Assembly (NCBI GenBank): GCA_029532415.1
Contig: JAQOTA010000025.1
Coordinates: forward strand, 241,577 to 305,576
Length of the DNA: 64,000 nucleotides
Direction: 5' to 3'
DNA from: Marasmius tenuissimus
Taxonomy: Eukaryota > Basidiomycota > Agaricomycetes > Agaricales > Marasmiaceae
Shown here: positions 1 to 11,814 of the stretch, in pieces
Layout: each line of letters begins with the position of its first letter
Position numbering within the stretch: the first letter of the stretch is position 1
The notes under the pieces: generated by a model
What the model was told of the DNA's origin: nothing
Database searches by the model: none
The model's input: the letters and a program-made list of their open reading frames with translations, nothing else
Translations under genes and position numbers: made by a program

Positions 1-1933
1 GAATCACATCCATGACGTGGTAGAAGCCATGATGGCGTCCCTTCCACACTAGGACATCCCAATGTTTCCACGGATCACCACCTGTTCGGACGATGTTCAG
101 AGCTTTGTTGATTTGCTTGGGCGTCATGAGCTGTGGATCAAGTGCATTGGGGTCTTCTACCAACGACATTGTCCGGAAGATATCGCCTCATGACACTCTT
201 GTGAGCTTTTCTGCCTCTGCTAACGCATCCTCTCTACGCCTCTCCAAAATCTGGGCAACACCTCTCGTTTTCTGTATCTCCCGAAGCGAATTGTGGTGTG
301 CAACGTACGGAGTAGCACCCTGGATGTTGGTGTGAAGTCAGCGGTGTAAAGATATCAAATAATGGAACGAAGAACCTACTATTTCCTCTCCCCCCTTCCA
401 AAAAAAGACCTCGTCGTTCTCACATGCGAGGACAAAGCCCTCTGCTCCAGTGTAGTGCTGCACATACTGCCCAACCTTCCAGGTCTTGTGAAGACCCCAA
501 CCGAGAAATTGCAACTCTTCCACCTTCGACTTTTTGTTCCCATTACTGACCTGGCGAGTCCACACCGCTTCTACACCGTGTGCTGTCACTGTGGTAATCT
601 GCCCTCTCCAGTCCCCTCTCCACGTACAGACAGACTTGCCTTCATGGAAAGACCATTGTTGCACAGCCGGGAACTTGTCAATAACCAATGGATGATGGCT
701 GGTTGCGAACAAGATGACCTCTTGTGATGAAGGGGGTTCTGATGGCGGAACTGCAGCCCACCTTTCCACAGACTCTACTCGCAAGCCGCAAGCTACCTCT
801 AGGCCAATCATGGCCAGAGAATTGAGGTCCAAAACCGTCTTTTTGTTCAACAAAAGGGGTGTTCCTTTATCGAGATTCAGAGGCGACCGAAGATCAGCCT
901 TCTTCATGGCTTCGTCAAAACGTGGGACGACAAGGACTGTAAGTGCCTGTTGCACAGTGAACAGAACGTCGAGAACCAACGCGAGGTTGTTGTGATAGAG
1001 GGAGCAGTGCGGTTTCTTTGGTTGTGGAGGTATGTAGTCATGGGGATTGGGGGCCGGGAGTTCGTCCAGCCGTGCAGCTTCAGGGCTGGGTGGTTCACTT
1101 TGCGAAGTGGCTTTCGAGGGGGGTGGTTTGGGCTTGGGTTGATCCTTAGGACGGGGTTTTCGGAGACCAAACTTCGGGTTGGAAAGACGAACCCACATCC
1201 CCCGCTCTATGATGTCGGGAGAGATGGACAAAGAGAGTATCGACTCCCAAACATTCTCAAGGCAACGGAGTGCGACCTTGCCATACTGGCTCTCTGCACT
1301 GTGTAAAACAAATGCGCACTTCCCCAATATTCGGGCAGCATCAAGTGGATTATGAGTCTCGAGGAACAAGTACCCATCTCCGGGTTTTCAATAGTGGAGA
1401 GAAAGTATAGTGTCTGAGACCTGGTTCTTGTGGCAGTATCCCATCGTGTAGAGCACTACGTCCAGCTCTTTCTTGGGCTAACTGGACTGTCAGAATCCAG
1501 TCATGCTAACAAGGGATGGATAGCTCACCATGCAGCGTAGAGGGTAGAGCAGAGGTACGGGGGTGTGGTCTTCCTGTTCGTGGGCAATTCCAGGCTTTGA
1601 GGAGTGTATTTGATCATAAATTTCATTGGCCTTGGCTGAGAGTACGTTTTCCTCGCAATTTCGTAACCGCGAATTGAGAGCTTCATGAGAAAAGCGCGAT
1701 CTGTATGTGTCACCGTCATCTTCATCGGCCATAAAATCAGCTAAAGGTGCAGGTTAGCATCTTGAAAGGTAGTCCAGGCCGACTCTGAACTCACCAATGC
1801 CTTCATTGTCCTCGTCCTCTTTCTCTTCATCTCTGTCAACCTCCACCTCTATGTCTAGGAACCGCATTGACTCCAGAGTTGTTCTTCTGTCTCCAGATCG
1901 ACTCGACGATGCAGTGGCCGCAACGTTGGACAT
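1..1933 (-). pseudogene. SPT5-like (NGN/KOW) paralogue, decayed, 3' end beyond the window
   Basis: The reading starts at ATG 1931-1933. Exons by splice consensus are 1795-1933, 1529-1740, 380-1477 and 319 to the window edge; the phases agree. The first exon gives an acidic N-terminus (RFLDIEVEVDRDEEKEDED). Exon 3 starts with an NGN-like stretch (KELDVVLYTMG, then GYLFLET) followed by a KOW-like stretch (GMWVRLSNPKFGL), a Pro/Lys linker and further KOW-like segments (GDWRGQITTV; later DVLVWKGRHHGFYHV). This is the order seen in the transcription elongation factor SPT5, which binds RNA polymerase II, but the protein is much more diverged than an essential housekeeping copy should be. Two in-frame TGA codons (1388-1390 and 188-190) interrupt otherwise continuous homology-like sequence. 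I infer a non-essential, decaying paralogue; agaricomycete genomes often carry extra SPT5-like copies near transposons. Confidence 0.6.
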
Positions 1934-2093
1934 TTTGTGTCTGTAAATGCCTACAAGGTATGGTCAGCAACTCATTCAGGTGCTGATTTCATTCTCTCAG
2001 AACTCAAATAGAATTTCTATAATCTTATAGCTATGTATTGGGCTTTCGATAGCTACAAACTACATACGCAAAAGGCATGGTCAACTCATGGTG

Positions 2094-2190
2094 AACTTAT
2101 GGTGGTGGTTAAGAGCCAGGCGGGAAAGCTGTGCAGGCGCTTCCGTGCTTGCTCAGTTATTCCCATGAACCTGGGGGGGGGAGGCGCACG
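2094..2190 (+). repeat. Diverged second copy of the 4.1-kb foldback repeat
   Basis: Contains GTGGTGGTTAAGAGCCAGGC, AAGCTGTGC and TTATTCCCATGAACCTGGGG in the same order and spacing as the left arm and loop at 4096-4165, and ends in a G-rich tract. The right arm is not recognisable. It shows that the foldback is a dispersed repeat and not a local palindrome. Confidence 0.5.
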
Positions 2191-2314
2191 TGATACCCGC
2201 GACATCTGGCGCTAAGACAATATGTATTCATATTCGCAACAATTCATTCAAGAAATGAGAAGGCGTACATTCATAATTGTAAATATGGTCCTGCCATCGT
2301 GAGAAGGAACCTCT

Positions 2315-3005
2315 CTACCTGACCCAGACATCAATATAGTGGCTAATGAGATGCTCTCGAATGTCATCAGCAGTAGCGTCGATATTATCGTACGATGCAA
2401 CGGTCAAGTTGCCCAGTTGTCCAGCTCTCTGAAGCTCCCTAAAGTCAAAACATGGGTCAGCCATTATTGACGCTCCAGCGCGCCTGTTGGACTTACAGGC
2501 ACAAAGCGCAATGGTATCTCCCAGCATGTTTGGAATCCCTCAGAAGATATTTCTGAACCGACCGAAAATGATGAGCACTCGGAATCGTGTAGTATCGAGA
2601 CCAGCGTGTTGCCACATCGGCGAGTAAAGGGCAACTGCGGAAACAAGGATATTCATCATCAGAGATATCCTCCAGCGGTGGCATATCTAGTTTAAGCTTT
2701 GCGTCAGTTGCGGAACAGAAGAGAAAAGGGACGACTCACCATCCTCATCCAGCTCAGTCGGTACGTCAGACTCGAGCCCTACATCCACGTTGCCAGTGAC
2801 AACTTCAAAATATGTGTTAGCTAGAGCTGCAAGACATCGGGTTAGAGTAGGAAGTGGATCGAGATAAAGATCAATACCTCGACGCTCCCTTTGTTGTCTT
2901 TCCTTGCATCGTTGTTGCTTTCGAGAACGTCGAGCTAAGAGGATCAATTAGAACAGTAAGGGTAGGATTGAGATGGTGGTTACCAGCTCTGGTCTTTTTG
3001 GACAT
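2315..3005 (-). CDS. Small hypothetical protein, 151 aa, five exons
   Basis: Exons 2984-3005, 2878-2934, 2740-2802, 2497-2686 and 2315-2438 join in one frame (456 nt, 151 aa plus stop). Each of the four introns is 46-75 nt and has GT-AG ends. The N-terminus is strongly basic (MSKKTRAARRSRKQQR onward), the centre is acidic (PPLEDISDDEY), and the C-terminal half has a conserved-looking stretch with W, YY and a CxxC-like pair (RYHCALC). I do not recognise a domain. The clean phase agreement over five exons is the main support that this is a real gene rather than a chance ORF. It lies about 0.4 kb upstream of, and on the same strand as, the decayed SPT5-like gene. Confidence 0.6.
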
Positions 3006-3404
3006 ATTGCGGTGTAGGAGTGGGGATGTAGAGTATCCAGCGAGTTTTTAAGGAGTTGGTGCTTGCCCGGATTATGCAAGACTTTCTTTTGTGGGTGGAG
3101 CTGTTCTTTGTTGGGGTTATCAAGACTCCCGCTGCCATCTGTGTCATCAGTGTTTGTCGTCTTCGAGAGATTGAATCGGATCTATGAAAATAATGGTGTG
3201 AACAAGACAGCGGGGGACCAGACGAGACGCGCAGAGGAATTGGCAAGAAGATGATCTGTTGATTGACATGTACATGTAAAGCAATACGACAGACGGTCAT
3301 CAGAGCCAGCTTCTGGAGAAATCCAGGGACTTGACGTGTTCATCGGCAAGTGAAAGGTCTGGGGATGATCCTTGAGTAAGATGAATACACCACGAATGCG
3401 TAAG

Positions 3405-3625
3405 TCACATACTTTCTGTATTTCTATTACTTGTGGGTGGCATGTTGCGATTGAATGGTAACGCCGTGCATTTGGGAAGGCTGAAAGCACTAGAATTTAA
3501 TCAATCATTATTCATGAGATAGGCCTTGCGACTCACCGAATTGTCTGAAAGCGACTAAGACGCAACCACATCCCCATTTGCGCATCCCTCACCAGAACCA
3601 CACCCTTGTCGCGAACTTGTGGGAC
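3405..3625 (-). CDS. Possible terminal exons of an unrecognised gene
   Basis: Two spliced blocks can be read on the minus strand: from an acceptor before 3625 through a hydrophobic/basic segment (VVLVRDAQMGMWLRLSRF) to a GTGAGT donor near 3537, then from an acceptor near 3492 to a TGA at 3405-3407. Splice signals are good but the product is not recognised and the 5' end is not resolved. It could be a gene remnant. Confidence 0.25.
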
Positions 3626-4095
3626 CTATGATACGTCGTTTACGTTCGAAGTTCTGTGAATATGAATGAGCCAAGGAGACCGAGGATGATGGAGATACAA
3701 TTCCACGACTCACCGCCATGGCCACTTCGTTCGTTCAATATCATCGGGCACCAATTAGGAAACTTGAATGGAGACCTGGTTGGGAAAGCATGATTGAGCA
3801 CGGGTCTGAATTACAAGTGTTATTACAAGCGAAGGGAAGAGGAATTGAGAGTAAACCAGGGCATCGCAGCACGGTGCATCTGAGGGCGTCATCCAGCCCA
3901 CCATCGCAAAGTGGGCCTGACGTCTCAATGCTGCATCGGCCAATTGATGGCCTCACACTTTCGCTGGTTTCCTTCTGACTTTTGCATTTGTGTACTCACG
4001 CAGATATTTGAACTTATTCATATTCTAACTAATTATATTCCAAGTAGATCGAAGAGGAGAGGTTTACCTGGATCACGATGATGGCAACGTTGTAC

Positions 4096-4239
4096 ATGGT
4101 GGTTGGAAGCGAAGCCTGGAAGCTGTGCGGCGACCTTGAGGCTGTGTGGTTATTCCCATGAACCTGGGGGAGGGAGCAGCATGTGCAGGGTAGATATCAG
4201 AGAGCTGCACAGCTTCCAGGCTTCACTTCCAACCACCAT
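4096..4239. repeat. Foldback (inverted-repeat) element, MITE-like
   Basis: Arms at 4096-4129 and 4206-4239 are 34-nt reverse complements with one mismatch (arm begins CATGGTGGTTGGAAGCGAAG). They flank a 76-nt loop containing TTATTCCCATGAACCTGGGG. No coding sequence. No clear target duplication was found. Confidence 0.7.
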
Positions 4240-5624
4240 GTATGACGTCGCCATTGCTGCGATCCAAGTAAGTTGTTTATCACTGAAGTACCTACCAGTA
4301 GAATACAATCATAGAATAACATTGTAATGAATTTTTAAGATAAGAAACGTTGAGAGAACCAAGTCAGCATTAGGAACAATGCAGGCACCTCAATGACCAC
4401 ACGCCGATGACAACGAGTGTTGAGAGCGAAGAGCTCATACAACGACCAGAGTCAATCTTGTGTGTAGTCTATAGTTGGCTACCGTCTCCTCCTTCTGCTC
4501 AATTTAGGTTCTCGTTCTCGTTCAATCATTTTTCACATAGTGTTCCCGTCGCACTGTCTATCAAAAGCACGCTGCTGATACGATTCACTGCCAGGTCTAT
4601 TCTTGATGGAGTTGTCTAGTACTTTGCTCATGAACTTACCTCTAAAAAAGTAAGCCTTCTCAAAAGATTCCGTTCCGATCTCTGATGTTTCCTTACAGCT
4701 TCTCGAGGGCATGTTTGCAGCTCTCATCGATCAAACTGTGTTCATGTTTGGGCACAACCGCAGGTTGAGTACATTTGCATGTCAACGGAACCTTTTACTG
4801 ACTTGAATATCACAGGGCGCACGAGGTTATTGGCGGAACGCGAAAGTGGCTGAAAAAAGCCCGATGAAGACTCATGGGAGAATGCAGAATAGGTGGATTA
4901 TTGAGGCCGAGACTCGAGTTGGGGTGGAAAGTTTGACGTTTGACAGGAACGGTGGTGCAGGATACCAGTATAGCCGACAGCTCGAGGTCTTCATCTACCC
5001 TCGTTTGTGATCACTGGCCGGCAGGATTCAGTCACTGACAAAAGCCACACTATCCGCTAGACCCTGCCCTCGAGGCTTGAAAAAAAACCTTATTGTTGGT
5101 AGATGAGGTGCATTGTGATGAATGAAATAACCGAGTGAGACTTACCTCAAGGTCTCGCGTTGAAGCAAAACAATGGTTTTTGCTCATGATTGTGTTACCA
5201 ACACTGGTAAGCGATACACAAATCGAAGGCAGAACTTTGATTCACTGACCCCAAATATTACATGCAGAAAAGATCACAGCCCAGTACCCAAGCCAGGTCG
5301 GTTTTCAAGCATTCACACGCCTCTCAAACAATGGGTAAGAGACTGGTCCAACATCTTTGGGTTCGATTGGATGCGCTCTGCAGCAACTCGTGGTGGATTA
5401 TAAGTCCCGCGTCTGCTCCTTCTGATGCAATGAAGACGCCACCCATGCACGCCGATTCACTCCATGCTTACATTACCTCTTACATATCCTCAATAATCGC
5501 TTTCGAAGCCTTTGCTATCCCCATTTCCCTCATCAAAGCTTCTTCACCTCCATTACCTACCTCACGCTAACATTCTCTATTGCTTAGGGTCTAAAACTAT
5601 ACCTGTGACAGACAAATTCCATGG
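4240..5624. other. Intergenic, no supported gene
   Basis: Only short ORFs without conserved features. Some splice-like signals occur, including a GTATAG donor on the minus strand at 5597-5602 next to the hAT left end, which may belong to the gene interrupted by that element. Confidence 0.4.
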
Positions 5625-5633
5625 TAGTGTTGC

Positions 5634-6170
5634 CAACGGCTCGGCTCGAGCCGTGGCTTGAGCGGCTCAGAGCCGAGCCGGGCCAAAGCCGCTCTGGTGA
5701 AACGGCTCACCGGGAGCCGTTTTACCAGAGCGGCTCAGAACCAGTTCAGAACCGGTTTAACCGGTTGGAGCCACCTGAAATAAATATTTGCTCATGCCTC
5801 ATTTTTAGGCCTGTTACAGACTCTGGAAGACATCTGGAATGTTTGTGGGTTTTGAAATATCACAGAAATCTACCAAACGTGGTACAATTTGGGTAATTAT
5901 CATGTTCTACAAAATTGGAAGCCCTGACGTTGGCGTGGGAAAAGCGACTCACGGGTGGGTCGTCACGTGTAGAGCCAGCACAGCTGGCACCTGGACCTTC
6001 CAGTGAGAAAATTTTCAATAAAAGGTAGTCCGAATGGCATTTATGTATTATTTCCTCAGTACTTACAAATATTTCAACAGAATTGATTTTTCATGGCTGG
6101 AACCGTGGCTGAGCCACTCAGAGCGGCTTTCAGAGCCGAGCTGATCCCTGCCAACGGCTTGCAGAGCCAC
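5634..6170. repeat. Left subterminal GGCTC-rich repeats
   Basis: Multiple direct and inverted GGCTC/GAGCC words occur at 5634-5775 and again at 6098-6170, separated by AT-rich sequence. The word TGCCAACGGCT occurs at both the terminus and near 6148 in the same orientation. Interpreted as transposase-binding subterminal repeats. Confidence 0.55.
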
Positions 6171-6471
6171 GATAACTGACTTTCGCAGTATTAGATCCAC
6201 CTTGACCCCGTCCCCGTGCAAGAAAGCCAGGTCAGCCTGTTAACGCTGACACAGTACCGGTTGCCAAGGATCCTTCTCGCATTCAGAGCGAGCGAGGAGA
6301 TGTTTGAGACTTTGCACCTCACTTACAGATACCTGTACTTGATGAAGGTATGTGACGGCCATAACACATCCACCCGTCCTTATTTTATCCAGCAGATTCA
6401 ACTCTTCCCAAAGTTGTCGACTTCAGAAGAACTTCGAAAGGTCTGTCTTGAAGTCCTCATTCCCGGTCACC

Positions 6472-9400
6472 ATGTCCTCATTCCGTTGTAGTTCCAACAA
6501 GGCCTCCCTTCCGTGCCACCTCTCGTCGGCCTTCCCGAAGCATCAGTAAGTCTCTCTCTCCCTGTTCCGTATCGTTTTCCCACTAAACACTTGTTAGATG
6601 AGAGTCTTGTTCCTCTTAGTCTTGATGATCAGCATGAACGACGCGAACCATCCCTTCGGAATCAAGGTGCGTCCCAATCTTCCCAGTCTTCATGTCTAGT
6701 CAAACACTCATTGTGTTACAGTGCCAACTACCCGACCTTCTTCTCGTGCCTCTTCTAATCGGTCGCAAAGCATCAGTAATTTTTTCTATCCACTCCGTAA
6801 CGTTCCTTGTACTCAATGCCTACTGGCAGGTCCCTTCGACCCCAGTGATATTGCCTACGAGAGCACTGCCTCTCACGAATACCATTTCGCCGATTCTGAC
6901 AGTGATAGTCAGGAAGGCTTTGCTCTTCCTGCTCTCAAAAGAGATGACGACTTCAATGAAAGAGGCGATGGCTTTGTTGACGATGACCAACAAGACGACG
7001 ACGGCTTTGATAACAGTGACGGTGGTGAACAAGACAACAACGACTCCGATGACGATGGCCAAGGTGAACCTGGTGGATCTGCAGTTCTGGGAGCTCAAGC
7101 GAGTCGTACGTCTCGTCCCCAATGACATGACTTTCATATGCTCATAGATTTACAGTGACCCGGAAATCAACACGAGTACCCTCTCCAAGGAAAACTCGGT
7201 ACCCTCAGACAGTCATGGGCATTGAAGCTCTGACACGGCGTGTTCAACAAGGTTCGTTCACTATATTCCCTCTTCCTAGTTCACGGACCTAATCTCGATA
7301 CCAGCTCCACCCAGGGCTCAACGACAGGTGATGGACAACTTCTCAACTCCGAAACCACGCAAGAAGACCAAGAAGACCAAGAAAACAGGGCGTGCGCAGG
7401 TCCAGGGTGAGTTTCGCCTTATCATACAACCCACGATGATATTGACACTCTCCTAGGCGTCGGGTTCGACAGTGAGTCAGAGGACGAGACGGTGAGAGCG
7501 CTTCGAGCTCTCGAAGCGAGACTGCCCCCGGACGAGGACGATTCCAGCGATGAGGCAACACCTCATGCTCATACACAACGGAGCATGCCACCTGCAACCC
7601 TATCAACGGAGGAAGACTTCTCCCCTTTGTCCGACGAAGACACTGACAGAAGGTTTCGGGCCCCTGGTGCAGGCAAAAGGACTACTGGAGGTGCAAGAGC
7701 CGGACAAACCCAGGCTCAACAAACCCCTCGTGTCCCTTGTACTCCTGTTCGTTGTATTGGTGGGGCGTGACTTCCAAATCTCCCTGCCAAGTGAGTGGGG
7801 TCTCGACTTGCCAAAGAGGATTCTCGTAAGGCCAGAGACGTGCACACCTTCCTGACCCCAGACCCCGCGGAGCCAGAACAACCTCTCTGCAAATTTTGTC
7901 TGTAAGTACCCAATCTCCAGACTCACAAATTCGCTTCAGCTGAGCACTTTCCTAGGGAGCAAATAAAAAAGGGTGAGTTGATTTCGGTTCACACATTTCA
8001 AGTATCAACAGGTACATCATCCATTCGAAAACACTTTGGGAAAGTACACTTGGTGGCCTGGGTCGAGATCGTCGACCGACTGAAGATTAAGATAATCGGA
8101 CCGGAGGGCAAATGTGCAGAGGAACACTGCAAACAGAATAATCTACCACTGACGGGGGCCTTGCGACCAGAGTTCTCGTATAGGCTCCTTCTAGACTACA
8201 TCATGGAACTGATTGTGGTGGAAGATCTAGTAAGTCGTTTTTGGTTGTTGTAGCACGTTAGCTGATATTCTGTCTTCAAGTCTCTTCGACTTATCGATTC
8301 AGAGTGGTTTCGCAGACTCATACTCCTCCTCCGCGAGTCCCTCAACAAGCAGGACATAGGTCATCGAACGACTCTCCACGATAGCATTCTCGAGGCATGG
8401 CTGATATCCATGCATCAGCTCAAGGATACTCTCAAGGTGCGCGAGGCCATACACTATTCAGTATACCTCAAGCTGACATTCATTTCAGGATGCGCTGGGG
8501 GGGGGGGGGGGGGTGTCTCTTACGACAGACGGGTGGTTGGATTCAACCATCTATCCGTTCATTGCTGTCACAGCACATTGGATCCAACGCGAGGGAAACA
8601 GTCCAAACGCTACCCTCGTCCTGAAGTCGGCGGTCATTGGTTTTTATGGACTTCCTGTCAGCCACACGGGGGAACACTTGGCTGCCGCTTTGGTGAACAT
8701 CACTGACCGAGTTGAAGTAACAGACAACGTAGGTCATCCTCTTTGTGTACCTCGGACGTTCCTGACACTCACATAGATTGGTTATATCTCCCTCGACAAT
8801 GCTTCGAATAACACCCGCATGTTGTCAGAGTTGGAAAGGCTTCTGGGTCGGCAAAGATTCGCTGCGAAGGAACAGTGCATTCGGTGAGGCCTATTTCTCT
8901 TTGTTTACGAGTTACGTTGCTCATGATTGTTGTCGTTGTGTAGATGCTTTCCCCATGTAATGAACCTCACAGTCACCTCGGTTGTCGAAGAAGCAAACCG
9001 TCTCCAGCTCAACCAGATCTACGCAGAAGATGATGAGCTATCCACGCTAAAGACAGAGGGTCTAATCACGCGTTGTCGAACATTGGTTCGTCAGGTAAGT
9101 ACTTGTCCTTGAGAGGTCTTGGAAGATACTCATAAATGTACAGGTTCGAAGTTCTCCCACACGAAAAGCAGATTTCGCAGCGATGGTCCAGAAGGAGTTG
9201 AAGCAACCTCTGCAACTCCTACATGATGTCAAGACCCGCTGGTCATACACCTATTTAATGTTGAAGAGACTTGTGCTCCTGAGAAATGTATGTGATTCTG
9301 TGGGCTTCCAGCGAGTTGGACCCCCTGATTTCACCTTCTACTACAGGTCGTCGACGAGTTCACGTGGAAACACAGCATCGATGGGCTACACGAAGCGGAT

Positions 9401-10558
9401 TGGGCCGTGATCGATGACCTTCTACTAATTCTCCAGGTTCATGACATCCGCTCATCATTTCTCCAGTCCTCATGGTCTTCTCAGGTACCTCATTTATTCC
9501 AGCAAAAGCTGAGCAGCGAACACACTCCGAGTCTCTGTAGGGTTCTCCCCTCGTTTGAGACAGTGATCTCGGAATGGCGGAAGCTCAATGCGGAGATGGA
9601 ACATCTTCAGGACACGGACATAATCCAAGCTGGGATCGAGAAACTCCTGGAGTACCAGGAACTGGCCGAGTCGGTCCCTGTGTAGGTTATAGCTATGAGT
9701 GAGTACATGCATGTCTTTTCATTTGATTTGACCACCTAACGAGGGAAATCCCATAGTCCTCAACCCCAAGATTAAGCTCAAGTGGCTTGAGCGATCGTGT
9801 GGCGGTAGAAAAGGCCATCAAAGTGTTCGTTAAGGCAGTCACAGTGCATTCTATCTTCGTCGAGTGATTTGCTTGATTTTCATACGTTTCTTTCAGAACA
9901 AGCCTCTTCCCTCCAAGTCAAACGAGGCTGCCGCTGACAGACAGGCCTCCAGGTCTATGGACAAAGATTACAAATTCTTGGGCAACAGGTGGATTGATGA
10001 AACCGCAGAGGGGGGTGCTAACGGCTCGTCGGGACCTGATGCTCGACAGGAAGCCCTATCATATCTGGGAGATGTGGACGCGGCACTTGACACCTATCCT
10101 GACATCTTGACCTACTGGCAGGTGCGTAATACCCTCTCTATACCCTCTACGTGGTGTGCTGTACTCATCTCTGCACGCAGCGTAACGGCGCACGATGGCC
10201 ACAAATTCTTCTGGTTGCCTATGATGTACTGCCTGCTTGCGGCTCATCTGTGCCCTGTGAACGATTGTTCTCATCAGCCAAGCTCACCAAGACCGACCTC
10301 TGCAACCGCATGGGTCCTCAGTTGATGGAGGCCTGCCAGATACTCATATACGGCCTCAAGAACGAGGACGGACTCAACTTCACCGGGTACTTGAATACGA
10401 AGATGATGTTAGAGGAGATGGAGGTGCTCAATGCGAAGGAGGACGAGCTGCCCAAAGAGATCTCTACGAAGGACTATATCTCGTTGTTTGGCCCTCTTGG
10501 GGAGAGGCCTCAAAGGGGTCAGGGTTCGTCTACTCAGGCTGCAGCCGTGTCTCGGTAG
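6472..10558 (+). pseudogene. hAT-family transposase, multi-exon, inactivated
   Basis: The likely start is ATG 6472 in a good context (GTCACCATGTCC); the stop is TAG 10556-10558. More than ten short introns are needed. Domains in order: acidic D/N-rich N-terminal region (about 6840-7120), a Lys-rich stretch, a BED zinc finger split by introns near 7890-8050 (LCKFC then RKHFGKVH), then the RNase H-like core with TTDGW (first Asp, near 8525), SLDNASNN (second Asp, near 8795), CFPHVMN (conserved C..H) and, near the C-terminus, CERLFSSA with the catalytic Glu (near 10260) in the hAT dimerisation region. Breaks: an in-frame TAG at 9683-9685 just before the conserved NPKIKL segment, and a one-base frameshift near 9796-9803. 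A 17-G run at 8497-8513 encodes poly-Gly and keeps frame as read here. Probably not functional. Confidence 0.75.
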
Positions 10559-11814
10559 ATATTTCTTGCGTACCAACATACTCTCGCTTGTTACTTTCCT
10601 TGTCATACGCTGTACTTACTGTTGCCGCAGCCATGTAGCTTTCTTGTTGTACTCGATGTTCTCGCCTTTGTTCTTTCTGACTCTATACAATGTTCTTGAC
10701 TTGCTAAACCCTGGCTTGTACTCGTGTCGCGTCCCAAAATATGATGTCCCACCTGCTCTAGTATGGACATTGGAATGACTTGGGTGGGTGGTGTGGAGCA
10801 CGAAGCCACTTGTCGCCCCTCAATGACTATCTCTGTGATTACATGATAGGTGAGTGAACAAGCTCTATTTCGTCTAGCTTGCTCAACGTTTAACCAGGCA
10901 CTGTTCTTGACCTGTGAGCTCGCTCACGACGATTTCCAACCTGAGTACGCACGCACTAGCGATCGAGACATAGCTGAGGTGAGTTTGCTATCCTATCAGA
11001 TAGCGCTCTTCTGATCAGTGCATATAGGTAGAGGGGAAGCAGAAGCGGCCGCTTCTGCTTCCCCTCCTGGTAAGCTTGGGATCTCGTTCGGTGGCGGTAG
11101 GAGGGAGCGGTCTGGCTGCGCTGACTTTGCATGTCAGCTTGAGCGTCGCTCGGGTGTATCCCGCACGGGTTTATAACTCTCTGAGTTGTCCCTTCCAGCT
11201 TTTTCTGGATGAGCGCCCGAGATAGACGCCGGTAAGTTCGTTTCTCCCGTAATCACAATCATCTACTGAGCGTCTTACCAAAGCACTGTGCATATCTCGA
11301 AGTTCCTCGAGTGCTCTTGCGGCACTGTTGCAATCACACAGTTATGAATCGTTAGACAATTGGGAAGATAGGTGCGTCTGAACACACCGAAAAGGCAATA
11401 TCCTGCGTCAACCGTTCTCTCAAGCCTCTCCAGCCATCCAACAACGCTAGGTATCAGCCGCCTATTGGTTGGGGACCCTGAATACTTGATAACAATCGAG
11501 ACGTTCACACAAGCGGTCCCTACGGTGTACAGACGTTGTGGTCGCCAGATTTGGCGGTCCAGTGCATAGTGGTACAAACCAGACCAAACGGTCAGGCCTT
11601 TCATTTCTATTTCGAGAAAAGCTTATTTGACATCTCTTCTGTTCTTCCCGCCAACAGCTCCTCGCCGTTAGCCTTCAATCCAACATTGAGGGTCCAGCAC
11701 TCCGTACAAACGAAAGCAAACAGTCAGTCAGTTTGGTTCTTTTCCGAGCAAAATTCAACTGACATCCCGTTTGCCTTTCCGCCATCAGCTCTTCATTATC
11801 AGACAATGGCCTGA
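10559..11814 (+). other. Element interior without a supported complete gene
   Basis: Short ORFs with splice-like sites (for example GTGAGT at 10980 and an acceptor near 11027) suggest a small broken multi-exon gene around 10850-11090, but no frame could be followed. Contains the 36-bp palindrome at 11031-11066. Confidence 0.3.
11031..11066. repeat. Perfect 36-bp palindrome
   Basis: The half-site GAGGGGAAGCAGAAGCGG is followed directly by its exact reverse complement, with no spacer. The symmetry stops abruptly on both sides. Confidence 0.9.

Noticed and set aside
338..1170. Several plus-strand ORFs opposite the SPT5-like gene
   Set aside because: They mirror the minus-strand coding exons and show no motifs.
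5625..5625. 8-bp target duplication for the hAT element
   Set aside because: Flanks TTCCATGG and GTATGGCC share only ATGG at different offsets; not a duplication.
5634..6170. CRISPR-like or tandem repeat array in the GGCTC-rich block
   Set aside because: Spacing is irregular and words occur in both orientations, as in transposon subterminal repeats.
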